From Cognataquiflexum rubidum (GTDB taxonomy: Bacteria; Bacteroidota; Bacteroidia; Cytophagales; Cyclobacteriaceae), in NCBI RefSeq assembly GCF_022538115.1, contig NZ_JAKZAL010000028.1, positions 1 through 55,797 on the forward strand: 55,797 nucleotides of DNA, in the 5' to 3' direction. Below, in pieces: positions 1 to 7,684 of the stretch. Below the pieces are notes generated by a model. That model did no database searches. It was given only the letters and a program-made list of their open reading frames with translations, and was not told where the DNA came from. Position numbers and translations under genes: made by a program. Position 1 is the first letter of the stretch; every line of letters starts with the position of its first letter.

Positions 1-129
1 AGGGCACTGCAACAAAACCTCCATGAGGTCCAGACGAGGTACCAGTTGATGGAAGTAGCCCTGCAGACCATGTCCAAGGACCTGAATGCGCTCAGGCTGC
101 AGCTGCAAAAGAAAGCTCCGCCAGTCTAG
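1..129 (+). CDS. C-terminal end of an unrecognised protein (partial)
   Basis: Reading frame 1 is open from the window edge to a TAG at 127-129 and gives 42 residues. They are rich in Gln, Leu and charged residues (ALQQNLHEVQ, LRLQLQKKAP) and look like the end of an amphipathic helix or coiled coil. A hairpin terminator follows 28 bp later, which supports a genuine gene end. Codons here are more G+C-rich than in the rest of the window. The family cannot be named from this tail; a mobile-element protein is possible because decayed mobile DNA follows. Confidence 0.5.
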   Translation, partial: RALQQNLHEVQTRYQLMEVALQTMSKDLNALRLQLQKKAPPV

Positions 130-157
130 GCAAGAAAAAAAAAGTAACCCTTTGACC

Positions 158-195
158 AATCATCCCTGTCTTGTTGAGATGGGGATGATTTTTTA
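158..195 (+). terminator. Rho-independent terminator
   Basis: AATCATCCC at 158-166 pairs with GGGATGATT at 182-190 around a 15-nt loop and is followed by a T run. It sits just after the stop of the partial gene at the window start. Confidence 0.75.
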
Positions 196-310
196 TACCC
201 TAAAACCCGACAACACGCAGTAGACAACCAAAAAAGACACAAGATATTAGACCCAAGATTCAAGACACGAGAAACAAGTACCAAGAATCAAGTACCAAGT
301 ACCAAGAATG

Positions 311-655
311 CGCAGCAGATAACTTTCAACAATTACAACAACTAAAACAATTACAACCACTGGAAAGAGACCCTTCGTTCCTCAGGGTGACGCTCCCGAC
401 AACCTGACAACGCGCAGCAGACAACCAAAAAAGACACGGGAAACAAGTACCAAGAATCAAGTACCAAGTACCAAGAAGGCGCAGCAGATAACTTTCAACA
501 ATTACAACAACTAAAACAATTACAACCACTGGAAAGAGACCCTTCGTTCCTCAGGGTGACGCTCCCGACAACCTGACAACGCGCAGCAGACAACCAAAAA
601 AGACACGGGAAACAAGTACCAAGAATCAAGTACCAAGTACCAAGAAGGCGCAGCG
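311..655. repeat. 169-bp tandem duplication
   Basis: The segment starting CGCAGCAGATAACTTTCAAC at 311 recurs at 480, and a third copy starts at 649 but diverges after a few bases. The offset is 169 bp at three checked points (311/480, 361/530, 431/600). The copies look near-identical, so the duplication appears recent or homogenised. Confidence 0.8.
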
Positions 656-703
656 GTTAACCTGACAACAATTACACCTGTCCGCCGTGGCGGAACCTTT
701 CCA

Positions 704-900
704 CCCCTATGTTCACTATGACCCTATGTGGTAAAATAAATCCACTTTTTTCATCTGTGAAAATCCTTTAAATCTGTGGTTAAAAATCACCTTCCCTGTT
801 TTGGCGAAAAGCCATCCTCTCAATTACCCATCATATTAGCCAAAACCAAACCCAACTCATTTCACATTTTTCTATAAACATGTCACCCCTTCAGGGTGTT
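704..900. repeat. Interspersed repeat unit, copy A
   Basis: Runs from CCCTATGTTC through AAATCTGTGGTTAAA, an inverted pair TTTTGGC (799-805) / GCCAAAA (839-845), and ends in CTATAAACATGTCACCCCTTCAGGGTG-like sequence. Four related copies lie at 1020-1150, 3504-3653, 3749-3943 and 4126-4302. Confidence 0.7.
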
Positions 901-1019
901 TTTACCAACCCGACAACCTGACAACGCGAAGCAGATAACCTGACAACGCGTAGCAGACAACAATTAGAACAAATACAACAATTACACCTGTCCGCCGTGG
1001 CGGAACCTTTTTCATTTGC

Positions 1020-1150
1020 GTTCTGTGGTTAAAATCCCGATCACTGTTTTGGCGATAAGCTTTTATCCCAATTACCCATCAAATTAGCCAAAACCAAACT
1101 GGATGCCATGCAATATCCTTTACTATAAATAGGTCACCCTTTCAGGGTTT
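1020..1150. repeat. Interspersed repeat unit, copy B (diverged)
   Basis: It shares TTCTGTGGTTAAAAT, CTGTTTTGGCGA, ATTAGCCAAAACCAAA and CACCCTTTCAGGGT with copy A, but the stretch between the last two modules differs. This is the most diverged copy. Confidence 0.6.
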
Positions 1151-1277
1151 TCATCATTAAGAAAAAAGAACCTTAACAACATAAGAACTAGACAGCAATT
1201 AGAACCAATTAAACAATTACAACCAAACATTCTGACGACCCTCCAACCCAATGTTGTCAATTCGTATGCCTTGAATG

Positions 1278-1862
1278 GTGTATATAGGTCGAATAGATGA
1301 CCGTTCCAACGGGTGAAAGTCCCTTAAGCGCGGGGGAAATCCCGATTCTCTGGACAGGCTGTCACGAAGCCAAGCAAGTGGTACCGATATCTCTGGGGGA
1401 TGAGGTGTCACAGCACACCGAAGTCCCAACTTTCCGCAAGGGAGGAAGTACCGGATTGGTAGGTATGACAGAGGACAAAAAGGAGAGCTTTGGGGAGGGT
1501 CTGTGGGGTGGTAGAAGGATATTCACCTTACCGAGAGGACTGAGCATAAAGAAATCTTCCTTTGGAAGATTTTAGCGAAGGGCCAGGCTGAATGGTGGGC
1601 AGAAAAAGAGTATGGGCAATAGCCCAGAGTCCGATCCTGACGACTACCTTTACTTTGTCCTGCCTAAGAAGAAAAGGTTATGAATTGATGCTTTCCTACC
1701 ACCTCAAAACGCATCCGATAGCGGATCTACAATCCAGTGAAAATACGAGACCCGTATCCCGCTCGTGCGGGAGTGGTGTGAGATTTGTGCGCCGTGGCGT
1801 AGGCGCACTGCCGCATTAGCGGGACATGCTGTGGGCTAATAGCTCACGGCCGTCTACTCGAT
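1278..1862 (+). mobile_element. Group II intron relic with internal deletion
   Basis: The stretch CAACGGGTGAAAGTCCC (about 1307-1323) and the structured sequence after it resemble domain I of bacterial group II introns. Near the other end, AGACCCGTATCCCGCTCGTG and GTGGTGTGAGA (about 1749-1783) resemble the domain V region. A hairpin GCTGTGGGCT / AGCTCACGGC (1828-1837/1841-1850, AAT loop) followed by GTCTACTCGAT fits domain VI and the intron 3' end. Only a fragment of the reverse transcriptase remains between them, so the element is about 0.6 kb instead of the usual 2-3 kb. Both ends are approximate. The intron could still fold but cannot encode its own maturase. Confidence 0.65.
1600..1740 (+). 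pseudogene. Remnant of group II intron reverse transcriptase/maturase C-terminus
   Basis: The frame reads VWAIAQSPILTTT then LRRKGYELMLSYHLKT. This resembles the C-terminal tail (DNA-binding/endonuclease end) of group II intron-encoded proteins, which typically reads W-x-I-x-x-S-x-I and ends in an aromatic-rich helix. The same tail (LRRKGYESMLSYYLKT) recurs in the second relic near 3365-3412, so the two are homologous. The polymerase and maturase domains are absent. The identification is by pattern and position within the intron. Confidence 0.5.
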
Positions 1863-1934
1863 TATCGGCTCTTCTTCTGTCTACCCGAAGCGGTGTTCTA
1901 TTAATTTTATTCATAAGATTTATCATTGAATATT

Positions 1935-2585
1935 TTATTCTGACGGTCTGTTTCTTTTTTTTAGATAATAGTGCCACAAAAAATACACTGCAAGCGAACG
2001 AAATGGTTTCCATTTTTCCGCAAGCAAGATTATCTCTTCTTTTGTTTTTGCATCACTCAATTCTTTTACTGTATTTACAACTGCGATGTCGCCAATCGGA
2101 AAAATATCTTTTGATTGAAGGCAAAACATTAAATAAATATCAGTAGTCCAATCGCCAATGCCTTTAATGCTTGTGAGTTGTTTTCTTATTTCTGTCTCGT
2201 TTAATTTTGGTAATTCTTCCAAATCAACATCACCGCTAATTATTGCAGTTGATAACGCACGAAGATATTTTGTTTTTTGTCGGCTGATTTGACAACTTCT
2301 CATTTCCTCGTCTGTAAGTCTGAGAATGTTGGAAGGTGTAAACTCAACCAAATAACTATTGAGTTTAAGAAAATGTGCCTTGGCAGAAGATAAACTTACT
2401 TGCTGTTCCAATATTATTTTAGATAAAGAAATAAAACCTTGCGGTCTTGTCCAGTTTGGTGGAGTTCCATAATTTTCGTTTATTAGAGCAAAAAGGCTAT
2501 GGGCGTTTGTCAGTTGCTTAATGTGTTTTGGGTTAACTATATTCATCAACGATTTTTTATTTGAAGCGACTATTGTTTGTTTCAT
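1935..2585 (-). CDS. DNA-3-methyladenine glycosylase II-like (HhH-GPD) protein
   Basis: Base-excision repair glycosylase of the AlkA/HhH-GPD superfamily, removing alkylated bases from DNA in the cytoplasm. The helix-hairpin-helix is seen as LTSIKGIGDWTTDIYL and is followed by IGDIAVV, whose Asp lies where the catalytic Asp is expected. IILEQQVS in the N-terminal half is also typical. I start at the ATG at 2585 (MKQTIVAS, 216 residues); 2546 is an alternative. A longer frame upstream is the shadow of the truncated DUF1801 gene. It is the last gene of a VOC-DUF1801-glycosylase cluster, and the truncation of the middle gene may have changed its translation start. Confidence 0.8.
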   Translation of the reverse strand: MKQTIVASNKKSLMNIVNPKHIKQLTNAHSLFALINENYGTPPNWTRPQGFISLSKIILEQQVSLSSAKAHFLKLNSYLVEFTPSNILRLTDEEMRSCQISRQKTKYLRALSTAIISGDVDLEELPKLNETEIRKQLTSIKGIGDWTTDIYLMFCLQSKDIFPIGDIAVVNTVKELSDAKTKEEIILLAEKWKPFRSLAVYFLWHYYLKKRNRPSE

Positions 2586-2712
2586 AGTTAAAAAATAGTG
2601 GGTACAATTCCAAGATGTATTCTCGCAGGTCTGTGAACAAGTCAATAATTTCTTGGTCTTTAAAGTCCAAGAGAAATTGAAAGTCTGGATGAATTGGCCG
2701 TGTTGTTTTCAT
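2557..2712 (-). pseudogene. Truncated DUF1801-type gene
   Basis: The first ~38 residues (MKTTRPIHPDF, LDFKDQEIIDLF, LREYILELYP) look like the N-terminus of DUF1801 proteins, which are normally about 120-140 residues. After ELYP the similarity stops and the frame ends 13 codons later inside the start region of the glycosylase gene. This fits a deletion that fused its remnant to the next gene. Its ATG overlaps the TGA of the upstream VOC gene, so the operon arrangement is still visible. The family assignment rests on memory of the motif. Confidence 0.5.
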
Positions 2713-3092
2713 CTTGGTGAATTGTAGTATTGCATTCCACAAATCAAGTTACCTTCTGTGTCCAAAAATTTAGCAATGTAACCAACGTATGGAATAGCTG
2801 TCTTAGGCATTAGAACCTGTCCACCATTGCTCTTTACTTTTTCAATAGTTTCGTCAATGTTCTCAACACCTATTGTGCATTCCAAACCGATAATTTTGTC
2901 AGGAACAGGTGAATACTTTCTTGATTGCATTGCACCAATAAGTTCTCCATTTTCTGACTTGTCCGCCTTAATTTGCAAAAAGTCGTCTTGACCATAGGAG
3001 TTGAAACCCCATTCAAATACTCCGTCATAGAATTTTTTTGCCCTTTCAATGTCGTCAATGTGAACTGCAAAATGTGTCATCTTATTTTTCAT
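2709..3092 (-). CDS. VOC-family (glyoxalase/bleomycin-resistance fold) protein
   Basis: 127 residues with the vicinal-oxygen-chelate pattern: an N-terminal half beginning MTHFAVHIDDIERAKKFYDG and a second half with IGVENIDETIEKVKSNGG, then a beta hairpin FLDTEGNLICGMQ. Proteins of this size are usually small metal-dependent enzymes or antibiotic-binding proteins. The substrate cannot be told. An alternative start is the ATG at 3080. It heads a short operon with the DUF1801 remnant (4-bp overlap) and the DNA glycosylase. Confidence 0.85.
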   Translation of the reverse strand: MKNKMTHFAVHIDDIERAKKFYDGVFEWGFNSYGQDDFLQIKADKSENGELIGAMQSRKYSPVPDKIIGLECTIGVENIDETIEKVKSNGGQVLMPKTAIPYVGYIAKFLDTEGNLICGMQYYNSPR

Positions 3093-3317
3093 GTTCTCAA
3101 ATTTTAATTGTTACTCTGTCGTTTTTTAAGCTTCTGACTAACGTAAATAAAAACCCTCAAATTTGGCTGATTTCGATGCCTTAGGTTCTGATCAATCGGC
3201 CTTCTAGAGAGTTTGGGAATTTAGCAAAAAAGTGTCAAGGTTCCTTTAATACCCTTAGCTTCAGAAATCAGATTTTTTAAAAATGAGGAATGCAGACAAA
3301 GGTTCTGCGCTTAGCGG

Positions 3318-3490
3318 TCATGTAGATTTCGGCAGTAATGACTACTACGATAATGCTGGCACGCCTGAGAAGAAAAGGATATGAATCAATGCTATCCTAT
3401 TACCTTAAAACACAAGCTACAATCCATTGAACCTCTCCCTCAAATGCGGGAAGACCCGTATCCCGTACGTGCGGGGTCATCTACTCTATT
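3318..3490 (+). mobile_element. 5'-truncated group II intron relic
   Basis: It repeats the 3' part of the relic at 1278-1862. A maturase tail (MTTTIMLARLRRKGYESM then LSYYLKTQ, ending in a stop) is followed by AGACCCGTATCCCG and CGTGCGGG at about 3451-3476, then directly by TCATCTACTCTATT. The domain VI hairpin present in the first relic is missing, and no domain I-like segment is seen upstream. The boundaries are approximate; the 5' limit is where similarity to the first relic fades. Confidence 0.55.
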
Positions 3491-3503
3491 CCTATGAGAT
3501 AAA

Positions 3504-3653
3504 AAATCTGTGACCATCTTTTAAATCTGTGGTAAAAAACTCCCTTCCCTGTTTTGGCGGAAAGCAAATCTCTCAATTGCACTTCAAATTAGCCAAAACC
3601 AAACCCACCTCATTTCACATTTTTTCTATAAACATGTCACCCCTTCAGGGTTA
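3504..3653. repeat. Interspersed repeat unit, copy C
   Basis: Contains AAATCTGTG, CCCTTCCCTGTTTTGGCGGA, AATTAGCCAAAACCAAACCC and ATAAACATGTCACCCCTTC in the same order as copy A. Confidence 0.7.
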
Positions 3654-3748
3654 TTTACCAAACAACACAACAACTCTTAGCAAACAACAATTATACCTGT
3701 CCGCCGTGGCGGAACCACTAGAACCACTACAACAATTACAACAACCTT

Positions 3749-3943
3749 CCCCTATGTTCTCTATGTCCCTATGTGGTAAAAAATTCATATTACTCCATCT
3801 GTGAAAATCATTTAAATCTGTGGTTAAATTTCCCTTCCCTGTTTTGGCGAAAGGTCCAATTCCCGATTACCCATAAAATTAGCCAAAACCAAACCAAACT
3901 CATTTCACATTTTTTCTATAAACATGCCACCCCTTCGGGGTTT
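3749..3943. repeat. Interspersed repeat unit, copy D
   Basis: A full copy including the leading CCCTATGTTCTCTATGTCCC module; it ends CATGCCACCCCTTCGGGG, where CCCC-TTC-GGGG can form a small hairpin. Confidence 0.7.
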
Positions 3944-4125
3944 TCTACCGACCCGACAACCTGACAACGCGCAGCAGACAACCAAAAAAGACACAAGATT
4001 CAAGACAAAAGATCCAAGACACGAGAAACAAGTACCAAGAATGCGCAGCAGATAACTTACAACAATTACACTCGTCCGCCGTGGCGGAACAACTAGAACC
4101 ACTACAACAATTAAAGCAACATTCC

Positions 4126-4302
4126 CCCTCTGTTCTCGATGACCCTATGTGGTAAAAAATCTGTGCCAATCCTGTTCATCTGTGGTTAAATTTCCCTTCC
4201 CTGTTTTGGCGGAAAGCAAATCTCTCAATTGCACTTCAAATTAGCCAAAACCAAATCTGACTCAATTCACATTTTTTCTATAAACATGCCACCCCTTCGG
4301 GG
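4126..4302. repeat. Interspersed repeat unit, copy E
   Basis: A full copy preceded by TCCGCCGTGGCGGA. The part after CTGTTTTGGCGGAAAGC is almost identical to copy C, and the end matches copy D, suggesting exchange between copies. Confidence 0.7.
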
Positions 4303-4350
4303 TTTTCTACCACCCCGACAACGCGAAGCAGACAACCTGACAAACCTTAC

Positions 4351-5733
4351 TCACTTCCCGATACAGAACTTCGAAAAGATATTGGCCAATAAATCATCTG
4401 TTGTTATCTCCCCGGTGATCTCACCAAGATAATGCAAAGACCTACGGATATCCATCGCCAAAAAGTCATTGGTAATCTGCCTGTCCAAACCTTCCAACAC
4501 ATCCAACAATGATTGTCTTGTTTTGACCAAGGAATCGTAATGCCGGATATTGGTAACGATGGTATTGCCGGTTCTGAACTTGTCCAGATTGACCAACTCC
4601 AAAATGCGGCTTTTCAATACTTCAAGATTCTCCTTTTGCCCAGCGGAAATAAAAATGGTGTCAGGATACTTTGCTTTCAGTTCTCTGACAAACTCAGCAG
4701 AGGCTTTGTCTATTTTGTTGGCTACTTTGACAAAAGGAACTCCCTGGCTTTCCAACCTATTGATATCCCGATTGATCTCGACCATATCGGTATCCGTCAG
4801 GTCAAAAAGGTACAGAATCAGTGATGCCGTTTTCATTTTCTCCTGCGTCCGACTGACACCGATTGCCTCGATGATATCCGTTGTTTCCCGAAGTCCAGCC
4901 GTATCGATAAAGCGGAAAATTACGCCGCCGATATTGATTTCATCTTCAATAAAATCCCGGGTGGTGCCGGCAATTTCTGACACGATAGCTTTTTCTTCAT
5001 TCAAAAGCGCATTGAGCAAGGTGGACTTTCCGGCATTAGGTTTTCCGGCGATGACAGTAGGGACACCGTTTTTGATCACATTGCCCAAATCAAAACTTGC
5101 AATCAGCAGCTCAACTGCCCGAAGCAATTTTTCCACCAAGACTTTCAGGTCATTCCTGTTTGCAAACTCCACGTCTTCCTCCCCAAAATCAAGTTCCAGC
5201 TCTATCATCGAAGCAAAATGGATCAGCTCATTTCGGAGTTTTTGAATCTCACTGCTGAAGCCACCACGCATTTGATTCATGGCTGCTTGGTGGGAGGTCT
5301 CAGAATCTGAATGGATCAAGTCAGCTACTGCCTCCGCCTGTGCCAGGTCAAACTGCCCATGGAGAAATGCCCTTTGGGTAAATTCTCCCGGTTTGGCCGG
5401 TCGGGCACCATGGCGGATCAAAAGCTTGAGGACCTGATTGACAATATAGGAGGATCCGTGGGTGGAGATTTCCACCACGTTTTCTTTGGTAAAGGATTTC
5501 GGTGCGACAAAAACGGAGACCAAGACTTCATCGATGATTTTATCTCCATCGCGGATAGTTCCAAAATGAATGGTGTGGGAAGCCTGCTTTTCCAGGTCTT
5601 TCCCTTTAAAAACACTGTTTGTGATTTTGATGGCATCTTTTCCCGAAAGTCGGATGACCGCAATGGCACCTACTCCCTGAGGGGTGGCCAATGCCACAAT
5701 GGTATCTTCTTTTTCGTGCAGGGAAAATGACAT
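4351..5733 (-). CDS. mnmE: tRNA uridine-5-carboxymethylaminomethyl modification GTPase MnmE
   Basis: With MnmG it makes the cmnm5 modification at the wobble uridine of several tRNAs. At 460 residues it has the usual length. An N-terminal folate-binding domain (about 1-120) is followed by a helical domain interrupted by the G domain. Visible motifs are GKPNAGKST (230-238), GTTRD (256-260), DTAG (277-280) and NKID (339-342), with the invariant C-terminal FCIGK containing the catalytic Cys. Nothing essential is missing. The start (MSFSLHEKE) leaves 2 bp to the thioredoxin gene upstream, so the two are probably co-transcribed. Confidence 0.97.
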   Translation of the reverse strand: MSFSLHEKEDTIVALATPQGVGAIAVIRLSGKDAIKITNSVFKGKDLEKQASHTIHFGTIRDGDKIIDEVLVSVFVAPKSFTKENVVEISTHGSSYIVNQVLKLLIRHGARPAKPGEFTQRAFLHGQFDLAQAEAVADLIHSDSETSHQAAMNQMRGGFSSEIQKLRNELIHFASMIELELDFGEEDVEFANRNDLKVLVEKLLRAVELLIASFDLGNVIKNGVPTVIAGKPNAGKSTLLNALLNEEKAIVSEIAGTTRDFIEDEINIGGVIFRFIDTAGLRETTDIIEAIGVSRTQEKMKTASLILYLFDLTDTDMVEINRDINRLESQGVPFVKVANKIDKASAEFVRELKAKYPDTIFISAGQKENLEVLKSRILELVNLDKFRTGNTIVTNIRHYDSLVKTRQSLLDVLEGLDRQITNDFLAMDIRRSLHYLGEITGEITTDDLLANIFSKFCIGK

Positions 5734-5735
5734 AC

Positions 5736-6185
5736 TTACTTGCCGAATTTATTGAGGAGGTCATCCATTCCGGAAAGAAAGGGAGCAGGTTCTCGGTAGC
5801 CGGGAAATTGGGCGATATTTTCCATCAAGGCATCCATGATCACAAAGTTGGGGTAGGAACTTACCCGCATCGCTCGAGCCATCGTGGCTTCGGTATATTC
5901 TTTGCCTTTGAAATTGAATTTTCTTTTGCTGTCTTCAGCATTCATTTTGACAGCATAAAAATTCTCATTGATAAACCCAATGACTTTAGGATCGGTGAAA
6001 GTGTCTTTGTCCATTTTCTTGCACCATCCACACCAATCGGTGTAAACATCCACAAAGATCATTTTGGGATTTTCTGCAGTTTTGGCTGCGGCTTCCTCGA
6101 ATGTCAGCCAGGTGATTTTATCCTGGGCCATGGTGATTTGGAAGCTGAATAGGGTGATCAGCAAAGCGCCAAATAACTTTTTCAT
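5736..6185 (-). CDS. Exported thioredoxin-family protein
   Basis: Periplasmic thiol-disulfide protein. The start at 6185 gives MKKLFGALLITLF, a signal peptide ending at TMAQ (about 21). A thioredoxin fold follows with WCGWCKK, active-site CGWC at about residues 52-55, and the cis-Pro segment VSSYPNFVI. CGWC together with DVYTDW is typical of the DsbD-gamma/YyaL-like Bacteroidota thioredoxins. A 5-residue longer start (6200) is possible but would place residues ahead of the signal peptide. It lies 2 bp upstream of mnmE, a pairing that need not be functional. Confidence 0.88.
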   Translation of the reverse strand: MKKLFGALLITLFSFQITMAQDKITWLTFEEAAAKTAENPKMIFVDVYTDWCGWCKKMDKDTFTDPKVIGFINENFYAVKMNAEDSKRKFNFKGKEYTEATMARAMRVSSYPNFVIMDALMENIAQFPGYREPAPFLSGMDDLLNKFGK

Positions 6186-6234
6186 ATTTTGGTCAATCAT
6201 ATTTTACTCCAATTTAACGACTTGCTTTGGTTTG

Positions 6235-6545
6235 AAGTTCAATTTCGTGGAAAAGTCTTTTTTTCAGTATCAAGTATCAAGACATCAGACACAAGACATG
6301 AGACACAAGACACAAGATTGGGAAATTCAGAATTAGAATGATGAATTAATAATGTTCGATTATCCCAGAACAGTTAACCCATTAACCAATTAACCAATTA
6401 ACCTTTTTCCCTAAACTTCCCAACCCGACAACAACGACAACGCGAAGCAGATAACAATTACAACCACTATAACCATTACAACCAATACTACCAATCCAAT
6501 CATCGGTCATCGGTCATCGGTCAAAAAAATTCCCTTCTTATTCTA
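6235..6545. repeat. Intergenic repeat tract
   Basis: About 300 bp between a gene start and a gene end with no coding signal. It contains short degenerate tandem strings: CAAGTATCAAGACATCAGAC, AACCAATTAACCAATTAACC, CAATTACAACCACTATAACC and (TCATCGG)n at about 6500-6522. The vocabulary overlaps that of blocks 1 and 2. Confidence 0.6.
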
Positions 6546-6562
6546 CCCAGCTTCCCACTTCC

Positions 6563-7225
6563 TCACACCATCACCAATATATTCCCCGCCACATCTTTTG
6601 ACATGAAGATTGACTTTTTATTGTCAACAAGAATTTCGACAGAACCGTCAAATTCAGTTTTGTCCATGACTTTGATCCTGGCACCGATATACGCACCCAC
6701 TTTGTCCAAGTACCTCAAGAAAGCGGGACTGCTGTCTTTGACAGCAACGATCTGACCCGTTGAACCAAGGTCAAGCTCATTGAGCAGTTGACGTGGTCTT
6801 GCCCGTACATCACCGTATTCATCCGGGATAGGATCGCCATGTGGATCGAACTTTGGGAAACCCAAATACTCATCGAGTCTTTGGATCAAAACTTTGGATT
6901 TGACATGCGACAATTCATCGGCTACTTCATTGACTTCATCCCAAGAGAATTTTAATTTCTCCACCAAGAACACTTCCCAAAGGCGGTGCTTGCGAATCGT
7001 TTGGAGGGCAAGTTTTTTTCCTTCTTCAGTAATGTGAAGGCCATAGTATTTGCGGTATTCGATCACATCTTTTTCGCCCAACTTCCGAAGCATGTCCGAG
7101 ACAGAGGCAGGCTTTGTTTTCATTTCAGCGGAGACATCATTGGTCGACACGCCTTTCTTTCCACCATCAGACAAATGGTAGATGGCTTTCAGATAATTCT
7201 CTTCAGCAGAGGTGAGGGTAATCAT
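6563..7225 (-). CDS. DtxR/MntR-family metal-dependent transcriptional regulator
   Basis: Metal-sensing repressor, 220 residues, cytoplasmic. An N-terminal winged helix (about 5-65, TSAEENYLKAIYHL then KPASVSDMLRKL) is followed by a dimerisation and metal-binding domain with H80-RLWE-84, E104-x-x-H107 and DPHGDPIP (H129), the ligand set expected for iron or manganese sensors. A C-terminal FeoA/SH3-like domain occupies about 150-220. Whether it senses Fe or Mn cannot be told. No transporter gene is adjacent, so its targets lie elsewhere. Confidence 0.93.
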   Translation of the reverse strand: MITLTSAEENYLKAIYHLSDGGKKGVSTNDVSAEMKTKPASVSDMLRKLGEKDVIEYRKYYGLHITEEGKKLALQTIRKHRLWEVFLVEKLKFSWDEVNEVADELSHVKSKVLIQRLDEYLGFPKFDPHGDPIPDEYGDVRARPRQLLNELDLGSTGQIVAVKDSSPAFLRYLDKVGAYIGARIKVMDKTEFDGSVEILVDNKKSIFMSKDVAGNILVMV

Positions 7226-7245
7226 GGTTCTCGTTGGTTTAGTCC

Positions 7246-7280
7246 CAAAGATAGAAATTTAGATTGACCTTAAAAATAGT
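7246..7280 (-). promoter_or_regulatory. Putative promoter of the DtxR-family gene
   Basis: On the minus strand TATCTTTG (7253-7246) matches the Bacteroidota -7 element TANNTTTG. A T-rich TTTT about 19 bp upstream is a weak -33 box. Transcription would start roughly 15 nt before the ATG at 7225, giving a short leader. Confidence 0.4.
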
Positions 7281-7684
7281 TTTATAGTGTCTAAACCACC
7301 TGTGGATAACTCAAACCATACTGTGGTTTATGATTTAGGGTAGGCTAAAAATAAAATTAGCTAAGTAGAAATATTGTCTTAAACTATTGAAAAACAATAT
7401 TTTATGAGCAAAAAATCTTTATTTATTGACCGAAATAACGGTACGCCGTTCAGTTTCCTGACTTCCGAATGGAGTTTCCAAACAGGCAGGAAAGTGGATA
7501 ACTTTTTTGGCTTAGGTGGATAAAAAAGGAACAGGAGCTTGATTCCTAAATCATGTCAGGTAAATAGGATGTGCTCAAAATGGACCAAAAGGAAGCTGCT
7601 ACCTAATCACGGAGACGCCATAAAAAGCTCCTTAGAAGGAATTTGGCTTGTGAAATAGAAGATAATAAGTACGTATGGAAATGG
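7281..7684. other. Intergenic region, about 400 bp
   Basis: No recognised gene or RNA. One 39-codon frame at 7404-7523 (MSKKSLFIDRNNGT, ending NFFGLGG) has an ordinary amino-acid composition but no known match and no clear promoter. The remainder is AT-rich. No convincing terminator for the glycosyltransferase gene was seen. Confidence 0.4.

Larger units (their letters stand above)
196..1277. repeat. Mosaic of intergenic repeats, block 1
   Basis: About 1.1 kb with no credible gene. It is built from short reused modules: CAAGTACCAAGAATCAAG strings, CGCGCAGCAGACAAC words, CAACAATTACAAC runs, CCCTTCGTTCCTCAGGG, a perfect hairpin TCCGCCGTGGCGGA (681-694 and 991-1004), and two copies of a roughly 150-200 bp unit described separately. 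The same modules recur at 3496-4350 and in part at 6235-6545. Apparent short reading frames here are low-complexity and change with the repeats. Confidence 0.8.
3496..4350. repeat. Mosaic of intergenic repeats, block 2
   Basis: About 850 bp without a gene, made of the same modules as block 1. It has three copies of the interspersed unit, two TCCGCCGTGGCGGA hairpins (3701-3714, 4075-4088), CAAGATTCAAGACA strings and CGCGCAGCAGACAACC. It lies between the second intron relic and the 3' end of mnmE, so no transcript terminator other than the repeat hairpins is evident for mnmE. Confidence 0.8.

Noticed and set aside
311-655. CRISPR-like array
   Set aside because: The repeat is long (169 bp), directly tandem and without unique spacers; no cas genes are present.
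1592-1819. 75-codon plus-strand frame across the first intron relic
   Set aside because: It starts in a degraded maturase remnant and ends in the domain V/VI structure, so it is intron sequence and not an independent gene.
1826-2146. 106-codon frame spanning the intron 3' end and the glycosylase 3' end
   Set aside because: It is antisense to the glycosylase gene and begins inside the intron hairpin.
5311-5730. Long plus-strand frames opposite mnmE and similar antisense frames in other genes
   Set aside because: They mirror strongly conserved coding genes and show no family motif of their own.
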